A DNA stretch of 64,000 nucleotides from Aliirhizobium smilacinae (GTDB lineage Bacteria > Pseudomonadota > Alphaproteobacteria > Rhizobiales > Rhizobiaceae). The position numbers and the translations under genes were made by a program. Below are positions 18,697 through 29,164 of this stretch, in pieces. The stretch spans positions 1 through 64,000 of the forward strand of contig NZ_VDMN01000004.1 of assembly GCF_006335145.1 (NCBI RefSeq), in the 5' to 3' direction. The notes below the pieces were generated by a model. That model did not search any database and had not been told where the DNA came from. It saw only the letters and a program-made list of their open reading frames with translations. The number at the start of each line of letters is the position of its first letter. Position 1 is the first letter of the stretch.

Positions 18697-18718
18697 AAAG
18701 GCGCCTTGCGGCGCCTTT
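18697..18718 (-). terminator. terminator hairpin after ssb
   Basis: AAAGGCGCC and GGCGCCTTT form a perfect 9-bp stem with a TTGC loop, three bases after the ssb stop. Read on the minus strand it is followed by a short T-rich stretch. Confidence 0.75.
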
Positions 18719-18721
18719 GCA

Positions 18722-19294
18722 TCAGAACGGGATATCATCATCCAGATCGCGGGAGAAATTCCCGCCTGAAGTCTGGCCACCGCCACCGGCACCGCCGCGA
18801 GCAGGCTGACCGCCACCCTGGCCGCCGGAACGCGGGCGATCGTAGTCGTTGCCGCCTCCGCCATAACCGCCGCCGAAGTCATCGCCGCCACCACCAAAGT
18901 CGCTGGAGCCACCGCGACCGCCACGGTCACCGCCACCTTCGCCACGGCCGTCCAGCATGGTCAGCGTCGAGTTGAAGCCCTGCAGCACAATTTCCGTCGA
19001 ATAACGGTCGTTGCCGGCCTGGTCCTGCCACTTGCGGGTCTGCAGTGCGCCTTCGATATAGAGCTTGGCGCCCTTCTTCACATATTGCTCGATGACCTTA
19101 CACAAGCCTTCGTTGAACACGACGACCGTGTGCCATTCGGTCTTTTCCTTGCGCTCGCCGGAATTGCGGTCACGCCAGCTTTCCGACGTGGCGATGCGCA
19201 GGTTGGCGATCGGGCGACCGTCCTGCGTCCGTCGAATTTCGGGATCCGCACCCACGTTGCCGATCAGGATGACCTTGTTGACGCTACCTGCCAT
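18722..19294 (-). CDS. ssb: single-stranded DNA-binding protein
   Basis: The 190-residue product has the N-terminal OB fold ([41 protein letters not shown]) and a long Gly/Asp-rich linker with many GGG repeats. It ends with the acidic tip DLDDDIPF, which recruits partner proteins such as RecQ and uracil glycosylase in other bacteria. It is divergent from uvrA; the SOS box between them lies closer to uvrA and could affect both. Confidence 0.97.
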   Translation of the reverse strand: MAGSVNKVILIGNVGADPEIRRTQDGRPIANLRIATSESWRDRNSGERKEKTEWHTVVVFNEGLCKVIEQYVKKGAKLYIEGALQTRKWQDQAGNDRYSTEIVLQGFNSTLTMLDGRGEGGGDRGGRGGSSDFGGGGDDFGGGYGGGGNDYDRPRSGGQGGGQPARGGAGGGGQTSGGNFSRDLDDDIPF

Positions 19295-19440
19295 GATATT
19301 CTCACTTTCTCCGCCGCGATCCGCAGCTCAAAATTCAATGGTGGCACCATAAACCATAGGCCATGCATGGCGCGACCTCGCGGCTGCTAATTCCACAGGC
19401 AAAATCCACATCTAATTTCGAACGCGCCACGGGATATTTT

Positions 19441-19455
19441 GTTCTTTATTTGTTC
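19441..19455 (+). promoter_or_regulatory. LexA (SOS) box upstream of uvrA
   Basis: GTTC-TTTATTT-GTTC is an exact match to the alphaproteobacterial LexA site GTTC-N7-GTTC. It lies 122 bases before the uvrA start and 147 bases before ssb, in the AT-rich part of the shared intergenic region where a promoter is expected. LexA control of uvrA is known from other bacteria, including alphaproteobacteria. Confidence 0.85.
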
Positions 19456-19576
19456 TATTTTATTCCTATAGTCGTGTCAATCGAATCGGAACCGGTTTTG
19501 CGTTGCGGCAGTTTCGTCTCGACAGGCGCCGATGAGTTACTACATAAGGGCCTTCAATTCTCCCAAAGGCATGACG

Positions 19577-22498
19577 ATGAGCGAACTCAAGACCATCTCC
19601 ATACGTGGTGCGCGCGAGCACAATTTGAAGGGCATCGATCTCGACCTGCCCCGCAACTCGCTGATCGTGATGACCGGCCTGTCCGGTTCCGGCAAGTCGT
19701 CGCTCGCCTTTGACACGATCTATGCGGAAGGTCAGCGGCGTTATGTCGAAAGCCTGTCGGCCTATGCCCGCCAGTTCCTGGAGATGATGCAGAAGCCGGA
19801 TGTCGACCAGATTGAGGGCCTGTCGCCGGCAATCTCGATCGAACAGAAGACGACGTCGCGAAACCCGCGCTCGACCGTCGGCACCGTCACCGAAATCTAC
19901 GACTACATGCGCCTGCTTTTCGCACGTGTCGGCGTTCCCTATTCGCCGGCAACCGGCCTGCCGATCGAAAGCCAGACGGTTAGTCAGATGGTCGATCGAG
20001 TGCTTGCCTTCGAAGAGGGAACACGCCTCTACATCCTTGCGCCGATGATCCGCGGCCGTAAGGGCGAGTATAAGAAAGAACTCGCCGAGCTGATGAAGAA
20101 GGGGTTTCAGCGCGTCAAGGTCGATGGCCAGTTCTACGAAATTGCCGACGTCCCTGCCCTCGACAAGAAATACAAGCACGATATCGACGTCGTGGTCGAT
20201 CGTCTTGTCGTGAGATCCGACATTTCCGCGCGTCTGGCGGACAGTCTCGAAACCTCGCTGAAGCTTGCAGATGGTCTTGCCGTTGCGGAATTTGCCGACA
20301 AGCCGTTACCCGCGAATGAAACCGCGGCCGGCGGATCGGCCAACAAATCGCTCAACGAAACCCATGAGCGTGTGCTGTTTTCGGAAAAATTCGCCTGCCC
20401 TGTTTCCGGGTTCACAATCTCGGAAATCGAACCGCGCCTCTTCTCGTTCAACAACCCGTTCGGCGCCTGCCCGACCTGTGACGGTCTCGGCTCGCAGCAG
20501 AAGGTGGATATCAATCTAATCGTCCCCGAGCCGGCTCGCACGTTGCGCGATGGTGCGATCGCCCCTTGGGCGAAATCCTCCTCGCCTTATTACAACCAGA
20601 CTCTCGAAGGCCTCGGCAAGGTGTTCGGTTTTAAGCTCTCCACCCGTTGGGACGAACTGTCCAAGGCGGCGCAGGATTCGATTCTGAAGGGTACTGAGGA
20701 AAAAATCGAATTCAACTACGCCGACGGTGCACGCTCCTACAAAACGACGAAAAACTTCGAAGGCATCGTGCCGAACCTCGAGCGCCGCTGGAAGGAAACC
20801 GACAGTGCATGGGCGCGTGAGGAAATCGAGCGCTACATGTCGGCAGCCCCCTGCCCTGCCTGCGCCGGTTACCGCCTGAAGCCGGAAGCACTGGCGGTCA
20901 AGATCAACAAGCTGCATATCGGCGAAACCACCGAGATGTCGATCCGCGTAGCACGCGACTGGTTCTCCGCACTGCCGGAACATCTCAATGCCAAGCAGAA
21001 CGAAATCGCCGTTCGCATACTCAAGGAAATCCGCGAGCGACTGCAGTTCCTCAACGATGTCGGTCTGGACTATCTCAGCCTGTCGCGTAATTCCGGCACG
21101 CTTTCGGGCGGCGAAAGCCAGCGAATCCGGCTTGCCTCGCAGATCGGCTCGGGCCTGACGGGCGTGCTCTACGTGCTGGACGAACCGTCGATCGGCCTGC
21201 ACCAGCGCGATAACGCGCGCTTGCTCGATACGCTGAAACACCTTCGCGACATCGGCAACACAGTCATCGTTGTCGAGCATGACGAGGACGCGATCCTGAC
21301 GGCGGATTATGTCGTCGATATCGGCCCTGCGGCCGGCATCCATGGCGGCGAAGTTATCGCCGAGGGTACGCCTCAGCAGGTCATGGCCAATCCGAAGTCG
21401 ATAACCGGCAAATATCTGTCGGGCGAACTCGGCGTTGCCGTGCCGACCGAACGCCGCAAGCCCAAGAAGGGGAAGGAAATCAAGGTCGTTGGCGCGCGCG
21501 GCAACAACCTGAAGAATGTCACGGCAGCCGTGCCGCTCGGTGTGTTCACGGCGGTTACCGGCGTTTCGGGCGGCGGCAAGTCCACCTTCCTGATCGAAAC
21601 GCTTTACAAATCGGCGGCACGCCGCGTCATGGGCGCTCGCGAAATCCCGGCCGAACACGACCGCATCGACGGCTTCGAGCATATCGACAAGGTCATCGAT
21701 ATCGACCAGTCGCCGATCGGCCGCACGCCACGCTCCAACCCGGCCACCTATACCGGCGCCTTCACGCCGATCCGCGACTGGTTCGCAGGCCTGCCGGAAG
21801 CCAAGGCGCGTGGTTATGCGCCCGGCCGTTTCTCGTTCAACGTCAAGGGCGGCCGCTGCGAAGCCTGCCAGGGCGATGGCGTCATCAAGATCGAGATGCA
21901 CTTCCTGCCGGATGTCTATGTCACCTGTGACGTCTGCCACGGCAAGCGTTACAATCGCGAGACGCTCGACGTACATTTCAAGGGCAAGTCGATCGCCGAC
22001 GTGCTCGACATGACGGTCGAGGAAGGTGTCGAATTCTTCTCCGCGGTCCCTGCCGTGCGCGACAAGCTACAGGCTCTGTTCGAAGTCGGCCTCGGCTACA
22101 TCAAGGTCGGCCAGCAGGCCAATACGCTTTCGGGTGGCGAGGCACAGCGTGTCAAGCTTGCCAAGGAGCTGTCGAAACGCTCGACCGGCCGCACGCTCTA
22201 CATTCTCGACGAGCCGACGACCGGCCTGCATTTCCATGACGTCGCGAAACTTCTGGAAATGCTGCAGGAACTGGTCAACCAGGGCAATTCCGTCGTCGTC
22301 ATCGAGCACAATCTGGAAGTCATCAAGACGGCCGACTGGATCATCGATATCGGCCCGGAAGGTGGCACAGGCGGCGGCGAGATCGTCGCGCAGGGTACGC
22401 CGGAACAGATCGTCAAGGAAAAGCGGTCCTATACCGGCCAGTTCCTCAAGGATCTTCTGGAGCGCCGGCCGGCAAAAAAGGTCGAGGCTGCCGAATAA
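19577..22498 (+). CDS. uvrA: excinuclease ABC subunit A
   Basis: UvrA recognises DNA damage in nucleotide excision repair. The product has about 973 residues with two ABC ATPase units: Walker [13 protein letters not shown] near the start and [13 protein letters not shown] in the second half, plus two signature motifs ([12 protein letters not shown] and [12 protein letters not shown]). Zinc-finger cysteines are visible in CPTCDG and CEACQGDGV ... [12 protein letters not shown] 19577 ([19 protein letters not shown]) was chosen because AAAGG lies about 7 bases upstream and it matches the family N-terminus. It is under the LexA box at 19441 and is followed after 28 bases by the DUF72 gene. Confidence 0.97.
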   Translation: MSELKTISIRGAREHNLKGIDLDLPRNSLIVMTGLSGSGKSSLAFDTIYAEGQRRYVESLSAYARQFLEMMQKPDVDQIEGLSPAISIEQKTTSRNPRSTVGTVTEIYDYMRLLFARVGVPYSPATGLPIESQTVSQMVDRVLAFEEGTRLYILAPMIRGRKGEYKKELAELMKKGFQRVKVDGQFYEIADVPALDKKYKHDIDVVVDRLVVRSDISARLADSLETSLKLADGLAVAEFADKPLPANETAAGGSANKSLNETHERVLFSEKFACPVSGFTISEIEPRLFSFNNPFGACPTCDGLGSQQKVDINLIVPEPARTLRDGAIAPWAKSSSPYYNQTLEGLGKVFGFKLSTRWDELSKAAQDSILKGTEEKIEFNYADGARSYKTTKNFEGIVPNLERRWKETDSAWAREEIERYMSAAPCPACAGYRLKPEALAVKINKLHIGETTEMSIRVARDWFSALPEHLNAKQNEIAVRILKEIRERLQFLNDVGLDYLSLSRNSGTLSGGESQRIRLASQIGSGLTGVLYVLDEPSIGLHQRDNARLLDTLKHLRDIGNTVIVVEHDEDAILTADYVVDIGPAAGIHGGEVIAEGTPQQVMANPKSITGKYLSGELGVAVPTERRKPKKGKEIKVVGARGNNLKNVTAAVPLGVFTAVTGVSGGGKSTFLIETLYKSAARRVMGAREIPAEHDRIDGFEHIDKVIDIDQSPIGRTPRSNPATYTGAFTPIRDWFAGLPEAKARGYAPGRFSFNVKGGRCEACQGDGVIKIEMHFLPDVYVTCDVCHGKRYNRETLDVHFKGKSIADVLDMTVEEGVEFFSAVPAVRDKLQALFEVGLGYIKVGQQANTLSGGEAQRVKLAKELSKRSTGRTLYILDEPTTGLHFHDVAKLLEMLQELVNQGNSVVVIEHNLEVIKTADWIIDIGPEGGTGGGEIVAQGTPEQIVKEKRSYTGQFLKDLLERRPAKKVEAAE

Positions 22499-22526
22499 CC
22501 GACGGTTCAATTCTTTGGAGGGTGAG

Positions 22527-23330
22527 ATGAGCAAGAGCGGCACAATCCGCACCGGTATCGGTGGCTGGACCTTCGAGCCTTGGGAAGGCACGTTTTATCC
22601 CGACAAGCTGACAAAGAAGCGGCAGCTCGAATATGCATCGAGCAAGCTTTCGGTGATCGAGGTGAACGGAACCTATTACGGTTCGCAGAAACCCGAGACT
22701 TTTGCGAAGTGGGCGTCGGAAGTGCCGGACGGTTTCATCTTCTCGCTCAAGGCCAGCCGTTTCACCACCAACCGCAAGGTTTTGGCCGATGCCGGCGAAT
22801 CCATCGAAAAGTTCCTGAGCCAGGGATTGGTGGAGCTGAGAGACCATCTCGGCCCCCTACTTTGGCAGTTCGCGCCCACCAAGAAGTTCGAGCCCGAGGA
22901 TTTCGAGGCATTTCTGAAGTTGCTGCCGAACACGCTCGAAGGCCTGCCATTGCGGCATGTCGTCGAAGTGCGCCACGACAGTTTCAAGGTGCCGGAATTC
23001 GTCGAACTTCTCGAAAAATACAATATCGCACCGGTCTGCGCCGAACATTTCGATTATCCGATGATCGCGGACGTCACGGCCGATTTCGTTTACGCGCGGC
23101 TGCAAAAAGGCTCGGACGACATTCCGACCTGTTATGCCGATGCGGACATGAATGCGTGGGCGAAAAGGCTCACCACCTGGGCCAAGGGTGGCGTCCCGGA
23201 AGACCTTCCGCTGGTCGACGAAAAGCGAAAGGTCAAAGAATCGCCTCGCGAGGTATTCGCCTTCTTCATCCACGAGGGCAAGGTCAATGCCCCGCAGGGC
23301 GCGATCGCCATGCAGCAATTGGTCGGCTAA
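22527..23330 (+). CDS. DUF72 family protein
   Basis: The 267-residue protein is a TIM-barrel-like DUF72 member, with the family start IGGWTFEPWEGTFYP, the ...VIEVNGTYYG block and the VEVRHDSF segment. The family (YecE in E. coli) has no settled function. GGAGGGTGAG lies directly upstream. It is probably co-transcribed with uvrA, and its stop codon overlaps that of the convergent nnr gene by 3 bases. Confidence 0.85.
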   Translation: MSKSGTIRTGIGGWTFEPWEGTFYPDKLTKKRQLEYASSKLSVIEVNGTYYGSQKPETFAKWASEVPDGFIFSLKASRFTTNRKVLADAGESIEKFLSQGLVELRDHLGPLLWQFAPTKKFEPEDFEAFLKLLPNTLEGLPLRHVVEVRHDSFKVPEFVELLEKYNIAPVCAEHFDYPMIADVTADFVYARLQKGSDDIPTCYADADMNAWAKRLTTWAKGGVPEDLPLVDEKRKVKESPREVFAFFIHEGKVNAPQGAIAMQQLVG

Positions 23331-24823
23331 CGAGACCGGCTTAGGTCGGCCATGGCCTGGCCGGCCTGTTCGGCAAGATCCTCTGCCGTCATCCCCGGTC
23401 CTGCGATAGTGGCGGCCTCTCCGTGCAGATAGACGCCCGCGGCCGCCGCTTCGAAGGCCGGCATTCCCTGCGCCAGCAAGGCGCCGATCATTCCAGCCAG
23501 CACATCTCCTGATCCTGCCGTCGCAAGCCAGGGCGGACCATTGGTGTTGATCATCGCACGGCCATCCGGCGAGGCAATCACGGTATCCGCCCCTTTGTAA
23601 ACGATTGCCGCATGGGCGCGCTCGGCTGCTTTCAATGCCTTGTCGACCTTGCTCAAGCTCTCGTCCGCCGCAAGGTCCGGAAAAAGCCGGCCGAATTCTC
23701 CCTCATGCGGCGTGAGCACCAGCCGCACCTTTCCGTCTGCGAAAGCTTCGAACAGCGCTGCGGGATCATCCTTGAATGACGTTATGCCATCGGCGTCCAG
23801 CACCAGCGGCATGTTTTTCAATGCCAGAACGAAGTCTCGGGCGCGATTTCCGATGCCGAAGCCGGGACCGAGGACAAAGGCTGAAAGCCTGGCGCTATCC
23901 AGCCATTCGTTCAGTTCCATCTCGGTCTCTATCTGTCTCAGCATCACGGCCGTCAGATGAGCGACATTGGCCGCCATCGCATCCGCGGGCGACGCAACGG
24001 TAACAAGACCCGCTCCGGTCTTCAGGCCGGCAAGCGCAGAAAGCCTCGCCGCCCCTGTTTTCGAGGCCTCGCCGGAGAAAACGACCAAGTGCCCTCGCCT
24101 GTATTTATGACTGTCCGAACCGGCGATCGGCAGCAGCCCGGACCAGATCTCCGGCAGGTTTTCGGCAAGCAACCCGGCCGCAGCCTCAATGATGCGACCC
24201 GGGATGCCGATGTCGGCAACCTCGATGTCTCCACAAAGAGACCGGCCGGGAAGCAGCAGATGGCCCGGCTTCCTCGCCATGAAGGTGATGGTGCAATCTG
24301 CCTTGAAAGCTGCCTCGAGAATATTGCCGCTGCGTCCGTTCAGGCCCGAAGGCAGATCGACCGCCAGGACCGGCACGGCAGCCTTGGCCACCGCGGCAAT
24401 CACCTTCCCCACCTCAGGCGGCACATCACGTGACAGACCCGCGCCGAAAAGCGCGTCGATAACGATGTCACCGGCCAGTGGCTCGAATTCCTCGAGCGGA
24501 GCAACACCCCCATCCCAGGCCTCGAAAGCCAATCTCGCATCGCCGTTGAGCCTTGCGGTGTCACCCAAGGCAAACACCGCCACGCGGCCGCCAGCAGCCG
24601 CAAGCACGCGCGCTGCAACATATCCATCTCCACCATTGTTTCCCGGTCCGCAAAGAACCGTAAAGCGCAGGGCTTCAGGGAAACGGGACAGTGCAGCCGC
24701 GGCAACCGCGTGTCCGGCGCGGATCATGAGATCGAAAGAGGGAATTCCCGATTGCGCCGCCATGCCGTCGGCAAAAGCCATTTCATTCGACGTCAGCAGA
24801 AGATAGGATGGAATTTGAGCCAT
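23327..24823 (-). CDS. nnr: bifunctional NAD(P)HX epimerase / ADP-dependent NAD(P)HX dehydratase
   Basis: This enzyme repairs hydrated NADH and NADPH. The 498-residue product has the N-terminal epimerase domain (about 1-215) with CGPGNNGGDGYVAARVL and DALFGAGLSRD. The C-terminal dehydratase domain (about 230-490) is of ribokinase type, with LTPHEGEFGRLFPD, YKGADTVI and the phosphate loop ATAGSGDVLAG. It is divergent from glnB, so its promoter lies in the same 343-base gap as the sigma-54 site. Confidence 0.95.
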   Translation of the reverse strand: MAQIPSYLLLTSNEMAFADGMAAQSGIPSFDLMIRAGHAVAAAALSRFPEALRFTVLCGPGNNGGDGYVAARVLAAAGGRVAVFALGDTARLNGDARLAFEAWDGGVAPLEEFEPLAGDIVIDALFGAGLSRDVPPEVGKVIAAVAKAAVPVLAVDLPSGLNGRSGNILEAAFKADCTITFMARKPGHLLLPGRSLCGDIEVADIGIPGRIIEAAAGLLAENLPEIWSGLLPIAGSDSHKYRRGHLVVFSGEASKTGAARLSALAGLKTGAGLVTVASPADAMAANVAHLTAVMLRQIETEMELNEWLDSARLSAFVLGPGFGIGNRARDFVLALKNMPLVLDADGITSFKDDPAALFEAFADGKVRLVLTPHEGEFGRLFPDLAADESLSKVDKALKAAERAHAAIVYKGADTVIASPDGRAMINTNGPPWLATAGSGDVLAGMIGALLAQGMPAFEAAAAGVYLHGEAATIAGPGMTAEDLAEQAGQAMADLSRSR

Positions 24824-24896
24824 ACTGCAATTGACCTCAGAGCAATAGAAAACACAAGCTGCGCCGGCAACGCAAGAAAGGCTTCAATTTCATCAT

Positions 24897-24915
24897 TTGC
24901 ACAATTATTAAGCAA
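24897..24915. promoter_or_regulatory. possible NtrC binding site
   Basis: TTGC-N11-GCAA has the arm spacing of the NtrC consensus (TGC-N11-GCA) but lacks the inner ACC/GGT bases. It lies about 180 bases upstream of the sigma-54 promoter, a usual distance for an enhancer. Only a tentative match. Confidence 0.35.
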
Positions 24916-25016
24916 CTCTACACCCTATAGGCGAGAGCCAAAATTTCGCAAATTTGTCACAAAATAGACCACTGCGGCGTCATCCCGCATCGAAATCGTC
25001 ACGAGTCGAGCGCTGA

Positions 25017-25505
<489 letters not shown>

Positions 25506-25554
25506 CCGGCTCGGCGTGACCGTTCATATCGTTACTGAAATCGAGGAACCTGTA

Positions 25555-26964
25555 ATGACGAGCGCAAGCGAAATCATGAAACAAATCAAGGAAAACGACG
25601 TCAAGTTCGTTGACCTTCGCTTTACCGACCCGCGCGGCAAGCTGCAGCATGTGACGATGGATATTTCCGCCGTTGACGAGGACATGTTCGCCGATGGCGT
25701 CATGTTCGATGGTTCCTCGATCGGTGGCTGGAAGGCGATCAACGAGTCCGACATGGTCCTCATGCCGGACCCCGCAACGGTTCATATGGACCCGTTCTTC
25801 GCCCAGTCGACGATGGTCATCTTCTGCGACATCCTCGATCCGGTTTCGGGTGAATCCTACAACCGCGACCCACGCGGCACGGCCAAGAAGGCGGAAGCCT
25901 ATCTGAAGGCTTCGGGTATCGGCGACACCATTTTTGTCGGTCCGGAACCAGAATTCTTCGTCTTCGACGACGTGAAGTACAAGGCCGATCCCTACAACAC
26001 AGGCTTCAAGCTCGATTCGTCCGAACTGCCTTCCAACGACGACACGGATTACGAGACCGGCAACCTCGGTCACCGTCCGCGCGTCAAGGGCGGCTATTTC
26101 CCGGTCCCGCCGGTCGATAGCCTGCAGGACATGCGCTCCGAGATGCTGACTGTGCTCACCGAAATGGGCGTTGTCGTCGAGAAGCACCACCATGAAGTCG
26201 CATCCGCCCAGCACGAGCTTGGCGTGAAGTTCGACACGCTGGTGCGTAACGCCGACAAGATGCAGATCTACAAATATGTCGTGCATCAGGTCGCCAACGC
26301 ATACGGCAAAACGGCAACCTTCATGCCGAAGCCGATTTTCGGCGACAACGGCTCAGGCATGCACGTCCACCAGTCGATTTGGAAAGATGGCAAGCCGACC
26401 TTTGCCGGTGACGAATATGCCGGCCTGTCGGAAAGCTGCCTCTTTTATATCGGCGGCATCATCAAGCATGCCAAGGCGATCAACGCCTTCACCAACCCGA
26501 CGACCAACTCCTACAAGCGTCTCGTCCCTGGTTACGAAGCACCGGTCCTGCTTGCCTATTCGGCCCGCAACCGGTCGGCCTCCTGCCGTATTCCGTTCGG
26601 CTCCAACCCGAAGGCCAAGCGCGTCGAAGTGCGCTTCCCGGATCCGATGCAGAACCCCTATCTCGGTTTTGCTGCCATGCTGATGGCCGGTCTCGACGGG
26701 ATCAAGAACAAGATCCATCCGGGCAAGGCCATGGACAAGGATCTCTACGACCTTCCGCCGAAAGAACTGAAGAAGATCCCGACCGTTTGCGGATCGTTGC
26801 GCGAAGCGCTCGAAAGTCTCGACAAGGACCGTAAGTTCCTGACGGCCGGTGGCGTGTTCGATGACGACCAGATCGACGCCTATATCGAACTGAAGATGAC
26901 GGAAGTGATGCGCTTTGAAATGACGCCTCACCCGGTCGAGTTCGACATGTATTATTCGGCCTGA
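25555..26964 (+). CDS. glnA: type I glutamine synthetase
   Basis: GlnA makes glutamine from glutamate, ammonia and ATP. The 469-residue product is the dodecameric GSI-beta length. The N-terminal latch and active-site blocks are present (FDGSSIGGW; the metal-binding [10 protein letters not shown]; the [11 protein letters not shown] block), and the adenylylation Tyr is in [11 protein letters not shown] (E. coli Tyr397 region). The start at 25555 gives [18 protein letters not shown] and has GAGG upstream. It is the second gene of the glnB-glnA operon and ends at a clear terminator. Confidence 0.98.
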   Translation: MTSASEIMKQIKENDVKFVDLRFTDPRGKLQHVTMDISAVDEDMFADGVMFDGSSIGGWKAINESDMVLMPDPATVHMDPFFAQSTMVIFCDILDPVSGESYNRDPRGTAKKAEAYLKASGIGDTIFVGPEPEFFVFDDVKYKADPYNTGFKLDSSELPSNDDTDYETGNLGHRPRVKGGYFPVPPVDSLQDMRSEMLTVLTEMGVVVEKHHHEVASAQHELGVKFDTLVRNADKMQIYKYVVHQVANAYGKTATFMPKPIFGDNGSGMHVHQSIWKDGKPTFAGDEYAGLSESCLFYIGGIIKHAKAINAFTNPTTNSYKRLVPGYEAPVLLAYSARNRSASCRIPFGSNPKAKRVEVRFPDPMQNPYLGFAAMLMAGLDGIKNKIHPGKAMDKDLYDLPPKELKKIPTVCGSLREALESLDKDRKFLTAGGVFDDDQIDAYIELKMTEVMRFEMTPHPVEFDMYYSA

Positions 26965-27003
26965 CCGGCCGTATGACATGACCGCGGTGCACGCCGCATT
27001 GTG

Positions 27004-27030
27004 AAACGGCGGGGTCTTCCCGCCGTTTTT
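27004..27030 (+). terminator. rho-independent terminator of glnB-glnA
   Basis: AAACGGCGGG and CCCGCCGTTT form a perfect 10-bp stem with a GTCTT loop, followed by T bases. It is 40 bases after the glnA stop. Confidence 0.88.
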
Positions 27031-27084
27031 CGTTTCAAGTCCTCATGGCCGCTCGCGGCTGATATTTTATCTGTTTGGTGAAGC

Positions 27085-28032
27085 ATGGCGCCTCAAACGA
27101 AGGCTGGTCCCGGCAGGCCGGTCGACTGGTTGATTTTTTCTCTCGTTCCGATCTTCTTTTCCAGCAACATGATTTTCGGCCGCGGCATTATCGGGGATGT
27201 GGCGCCCTATACGACGGCATTTCTGCGTTGGGCCGGATCAACGGCGATCATGTTGCCCTTCATCTATGCGGACCGCCGCGCCAGTGCGCTTTTCATACGC
27301 AATCATTTCTGGCTGTGGCTGCTGCTTGGCGGCCTCGGCATGGGCATATGCGGCGGTCTCGTCTATTGGTCGCTGACCTACACAAGCGCTGCCAACGGCA
27401 CGCTGATCTACACGACCTCGCCGCTCTTCATCATCCTGTTTCAGTGGATGTTCGGCGGACGCCATATCGGCGGGCGCGAACTGGCCGGCATGATAGTCGC
27501 CTTTGCCGGCGTCATCTCCATCGTGCTGCGCGGAGATCCATCAGCACTGCTGCATCTCAGCTTCAATGTCGGTGACTTCGGCATTCTCGTCGCCGCCATC
27601 TCCTTCGCCATCTACTCCATCCTGCTGAAAAATTCGGCGCTTCAGCAGCTCTCGCCGCTGGCGCTGTTCGGCATTATCGCACTGTCGGGCGCACTCGTGC
27701 TGCTGCCTCCAAGCATCCTGGAATTCATCGACGGCGGGCCACTTCCCGATTCCGCTTCGGACTGGTGGAAGATTGCCGGGATGGTCGTCTTTGCCTCGCT
27801 TGCCGCCTTCTTCTGCTTCCAGCATGCGGTGCGCGTGTTTGGTCCGTCGACGGCAGGCATAACGCTCTATCTCATGCCGCCGGTCTCCATCGTCATGGCC
27901 GTCATTTTTCTTGGCGAGACATTCGAACCTTATCATGCGCTCGGCATTGTGCTTGTATTGGGTGGAGTCGTTCTCGCCTCTCTGAAAGGCAAAAGACAGA
28001 TCGAGAGCAAACGAACGGAAGCGGACAGTTGA
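27085..28032 (+). CDS. DMT superfamily (EamA) transporter
   Basis: The 315-residue membrane protein has ten predicted helices in two EamA repeats (about 15-150 and 165-305). The second repeat ends with PPVSIVMAVIFLGETFEPYHALGI, the usual EamA pattern. The substrate is unknown; members export amino acids or metabolites. ATG 27085 lies 55 bases after the glnA terminator, so it has its own promoter, not identified here. Confidence 0.88.
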   Translation: MAPQTKAGPGRPVDWLIFSLVPIFFSSNMIFGRGIIGDVAPYTTAFLRWAGSTAIMLPFIYADRRASALFIRNHFWLWLLLGGLGMGICGGLVYWSLTYTSAANGTLIYTTSPLFIILFQWMFGGRHIGGRELAGMIVAFAGVISIVLRGDPSALLHLSFNVGDFGILVAAISFAIYSILLKNSALQQLSPLALFGIIALSGALVLLPPSILEFIDGGPLPDSASDWWKIAGMVVFASLAAFFCFQHAVRVFGPSTAGITLYLMPPVSIVMAVIFLGETFEPYHALGIVLVLGGVVLASLKGKRQIESKRTEADS

Positions 28033-28095
28033 CAGACTACATCTTGATGTTCGTGAATTTTATTCCCACATGATCTTGCGAAAGGACATCGCACC

Positions 28096-28425
28096 ATGAA
28101 GCAGAAAAACGCAAAATTCATGATTGGGGAAGTTGTCCGTCACAAGGTATTCCCGTTCCGTGGCGTCATATTCGACGTAGATCCGGAATTTGCTAATACT
28201 GAAGAGTGGTGGAACTCAATCCCGATTGAAATCCGACCCAGCAAGGACCAGCCTTTTTATCATCTGCTCGCCGAAAACGACGATATGGAATATGTCGCTT
28301 ATGTTTCGGAACAGAACCTGGAGCATGACGAAAGCGAGCAGCCTTTACGCAATCCGCAGATCTACCAGATCTTCGAACCTCGCGACGGCGGTCAGTTCAA
28401 GCCGAAGATGATTCTTGCGCACTGA
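28096..28425 (+). CDS. hspQ: heat shock protein HspQ
   Basis: HspQ (YccV) is a small protein that stimulates and is degraded by Lon and binds hemimethylated DNA in E. coli. The 109-residue product has the family blocks VVRHKVFPFRGVIFDVDPEF, HLLAEND and AYVSEQNLE. The length is normal. It is a single gene convergent with the hxlR-type regulator. Confidence 0.92.
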   Translation: MKQKNAKFMIGEVVRHKVFPFRGVIFDVDPEFANTEEWWNSIPIEIRPSKDQPFYHLLAENDDMEYVAYVSEQNLEHDESEQPLRNPQIYQIFEPRDGGQFKPKMILAH

Positions 28426-28509
28426 CGTCAATTGCGTCGATAAGCCGAAAATCCGCACATGCGAATTTGGATTGCTGACAAACCCCTGGCGTAAGCTGGG
28501 GGTTTGAGA

Positions 28510-28546
28510 TTCTCGGAAACATGTCGAAGAGACATGTTTCCGAGAA
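28510..28546. repeat. perfect 16-bp inverted repeat between hspQ and the HxlR gene
   Basis: The arms 28510-28525 and 28531-28546 are perfect reverse complements (TTCTCGGAAACATGTC and GACATGTTTCCGAGAA) around a 5-base spacer. No T run follows on either strand, so it is not a textbook terminator, although it lies between two convergent genes. Confidence 0.7.
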
Positions 28547-28614
28547 GATGGCTTCGATATCCCATCTGGAGCCCCGCAGAACATCAAGCCGCGAGTGCCG
28601 CCCTCTCTCGTAAC

Positions 28615-29022
28615 TCAGGCAAGTTCGCTCTCGTCGAACTTCGAGCGCGCAGCCTTTACCGACGAATGATTATTCTCGGCCCAGGCCAACACTTTCGACA
28701 GCGGTTCGAACAGCGAATAACCGAGTTCCGTCATGCGGTATTCGACACTCGGCGGCTTGGTCGGAAATACTTCGCGGCCGATATAGCCGTCGCGCTGCAG
28801 GTCCCGCAAAGTCTGGGTCAGCATGCGCTGCGAAATATCCGGCACCAGCCTGCGCAACTCTCCGAAGCGATAAGGTTTCTCCGCCAGCGCCTGCAGAATG
28901 AGCGTCGACCACTTGCCGGCGATCTGGTTCATCACATCGCGCACCGGGCAGTTTCCCGCATCCCATGTGGACATGTCGCATGGTTCTCCGGAAAGCATCG
29001 GCACACGCGCTCTGTTGTCCAT
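28615..29022 (-). CDS. HxlR-type transcriptional regulator
   Basis: The 135-residue protein is a winged-helix HxlR/DUF24 regulator. It has the Cys-containing N-terminus (GNCPVRDVMNQIAGKW), the wing-helix block RFGELRRLVPDISQRMLTQTL and the YRMTELG turn. The start at ATG 29022 is supported by AGGGAA about 8 bases upstream. It is divergent from an NmrA-type NAD(P)H oxidoreductase gene, the same arrangement as ytfH-ytfG in E. coli and qorR-qor2 in Corynebacterium, so it probably represses that gene and responds to quinone or thiol stress through its cysteine (inference). Confidence 0.88.
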   Translation of the reverse strand: MDNRARVPMLSGEPCDMSTWDAGNCPVRDVMNQIAGKWSTLILQALAEKPYRFGELRRLVPDISQRMLTQTLRDLQRDGYIGREVFPTKPPSVEYRMTELGYSLFEPLSKVLAWAENNHSSVKAARSKFDESELA

Positions 29023-29102
29023 ACTGGTGGTTCCCTTTTGGTAACGATCTCCCTGAAATGTGCCTCCTTTACATATCCTGGTCAATTCCTATTCTAGTGC
29101 TA

Positions 29103-29117
29103 GTCTCTTTTTGAGAC
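29103..29117. promoter_or_regulatory. possible operator between the HxlR gene and the quinone reductase
   Basis: GTCTC-TTTTT-GAGAC is a perfect 5-bp dyad in the 142-base divergent gap, 48 bases before the reductase start. It is a plausible operator for the HxlR protein, on position alone. Confidence 0.35.
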
Positions 29118-29164
29118 CAACAATCATGCCGCGCTGATCTGCCGGTATTGCAAGAGGAAACGAC

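Noticed and set aside
20516..21976. 486-codon minus-strand ORF opposite uvrA
   Set aside because: A shadow of uvrA, produced by the high-GC codon bias; no recognisable domain.
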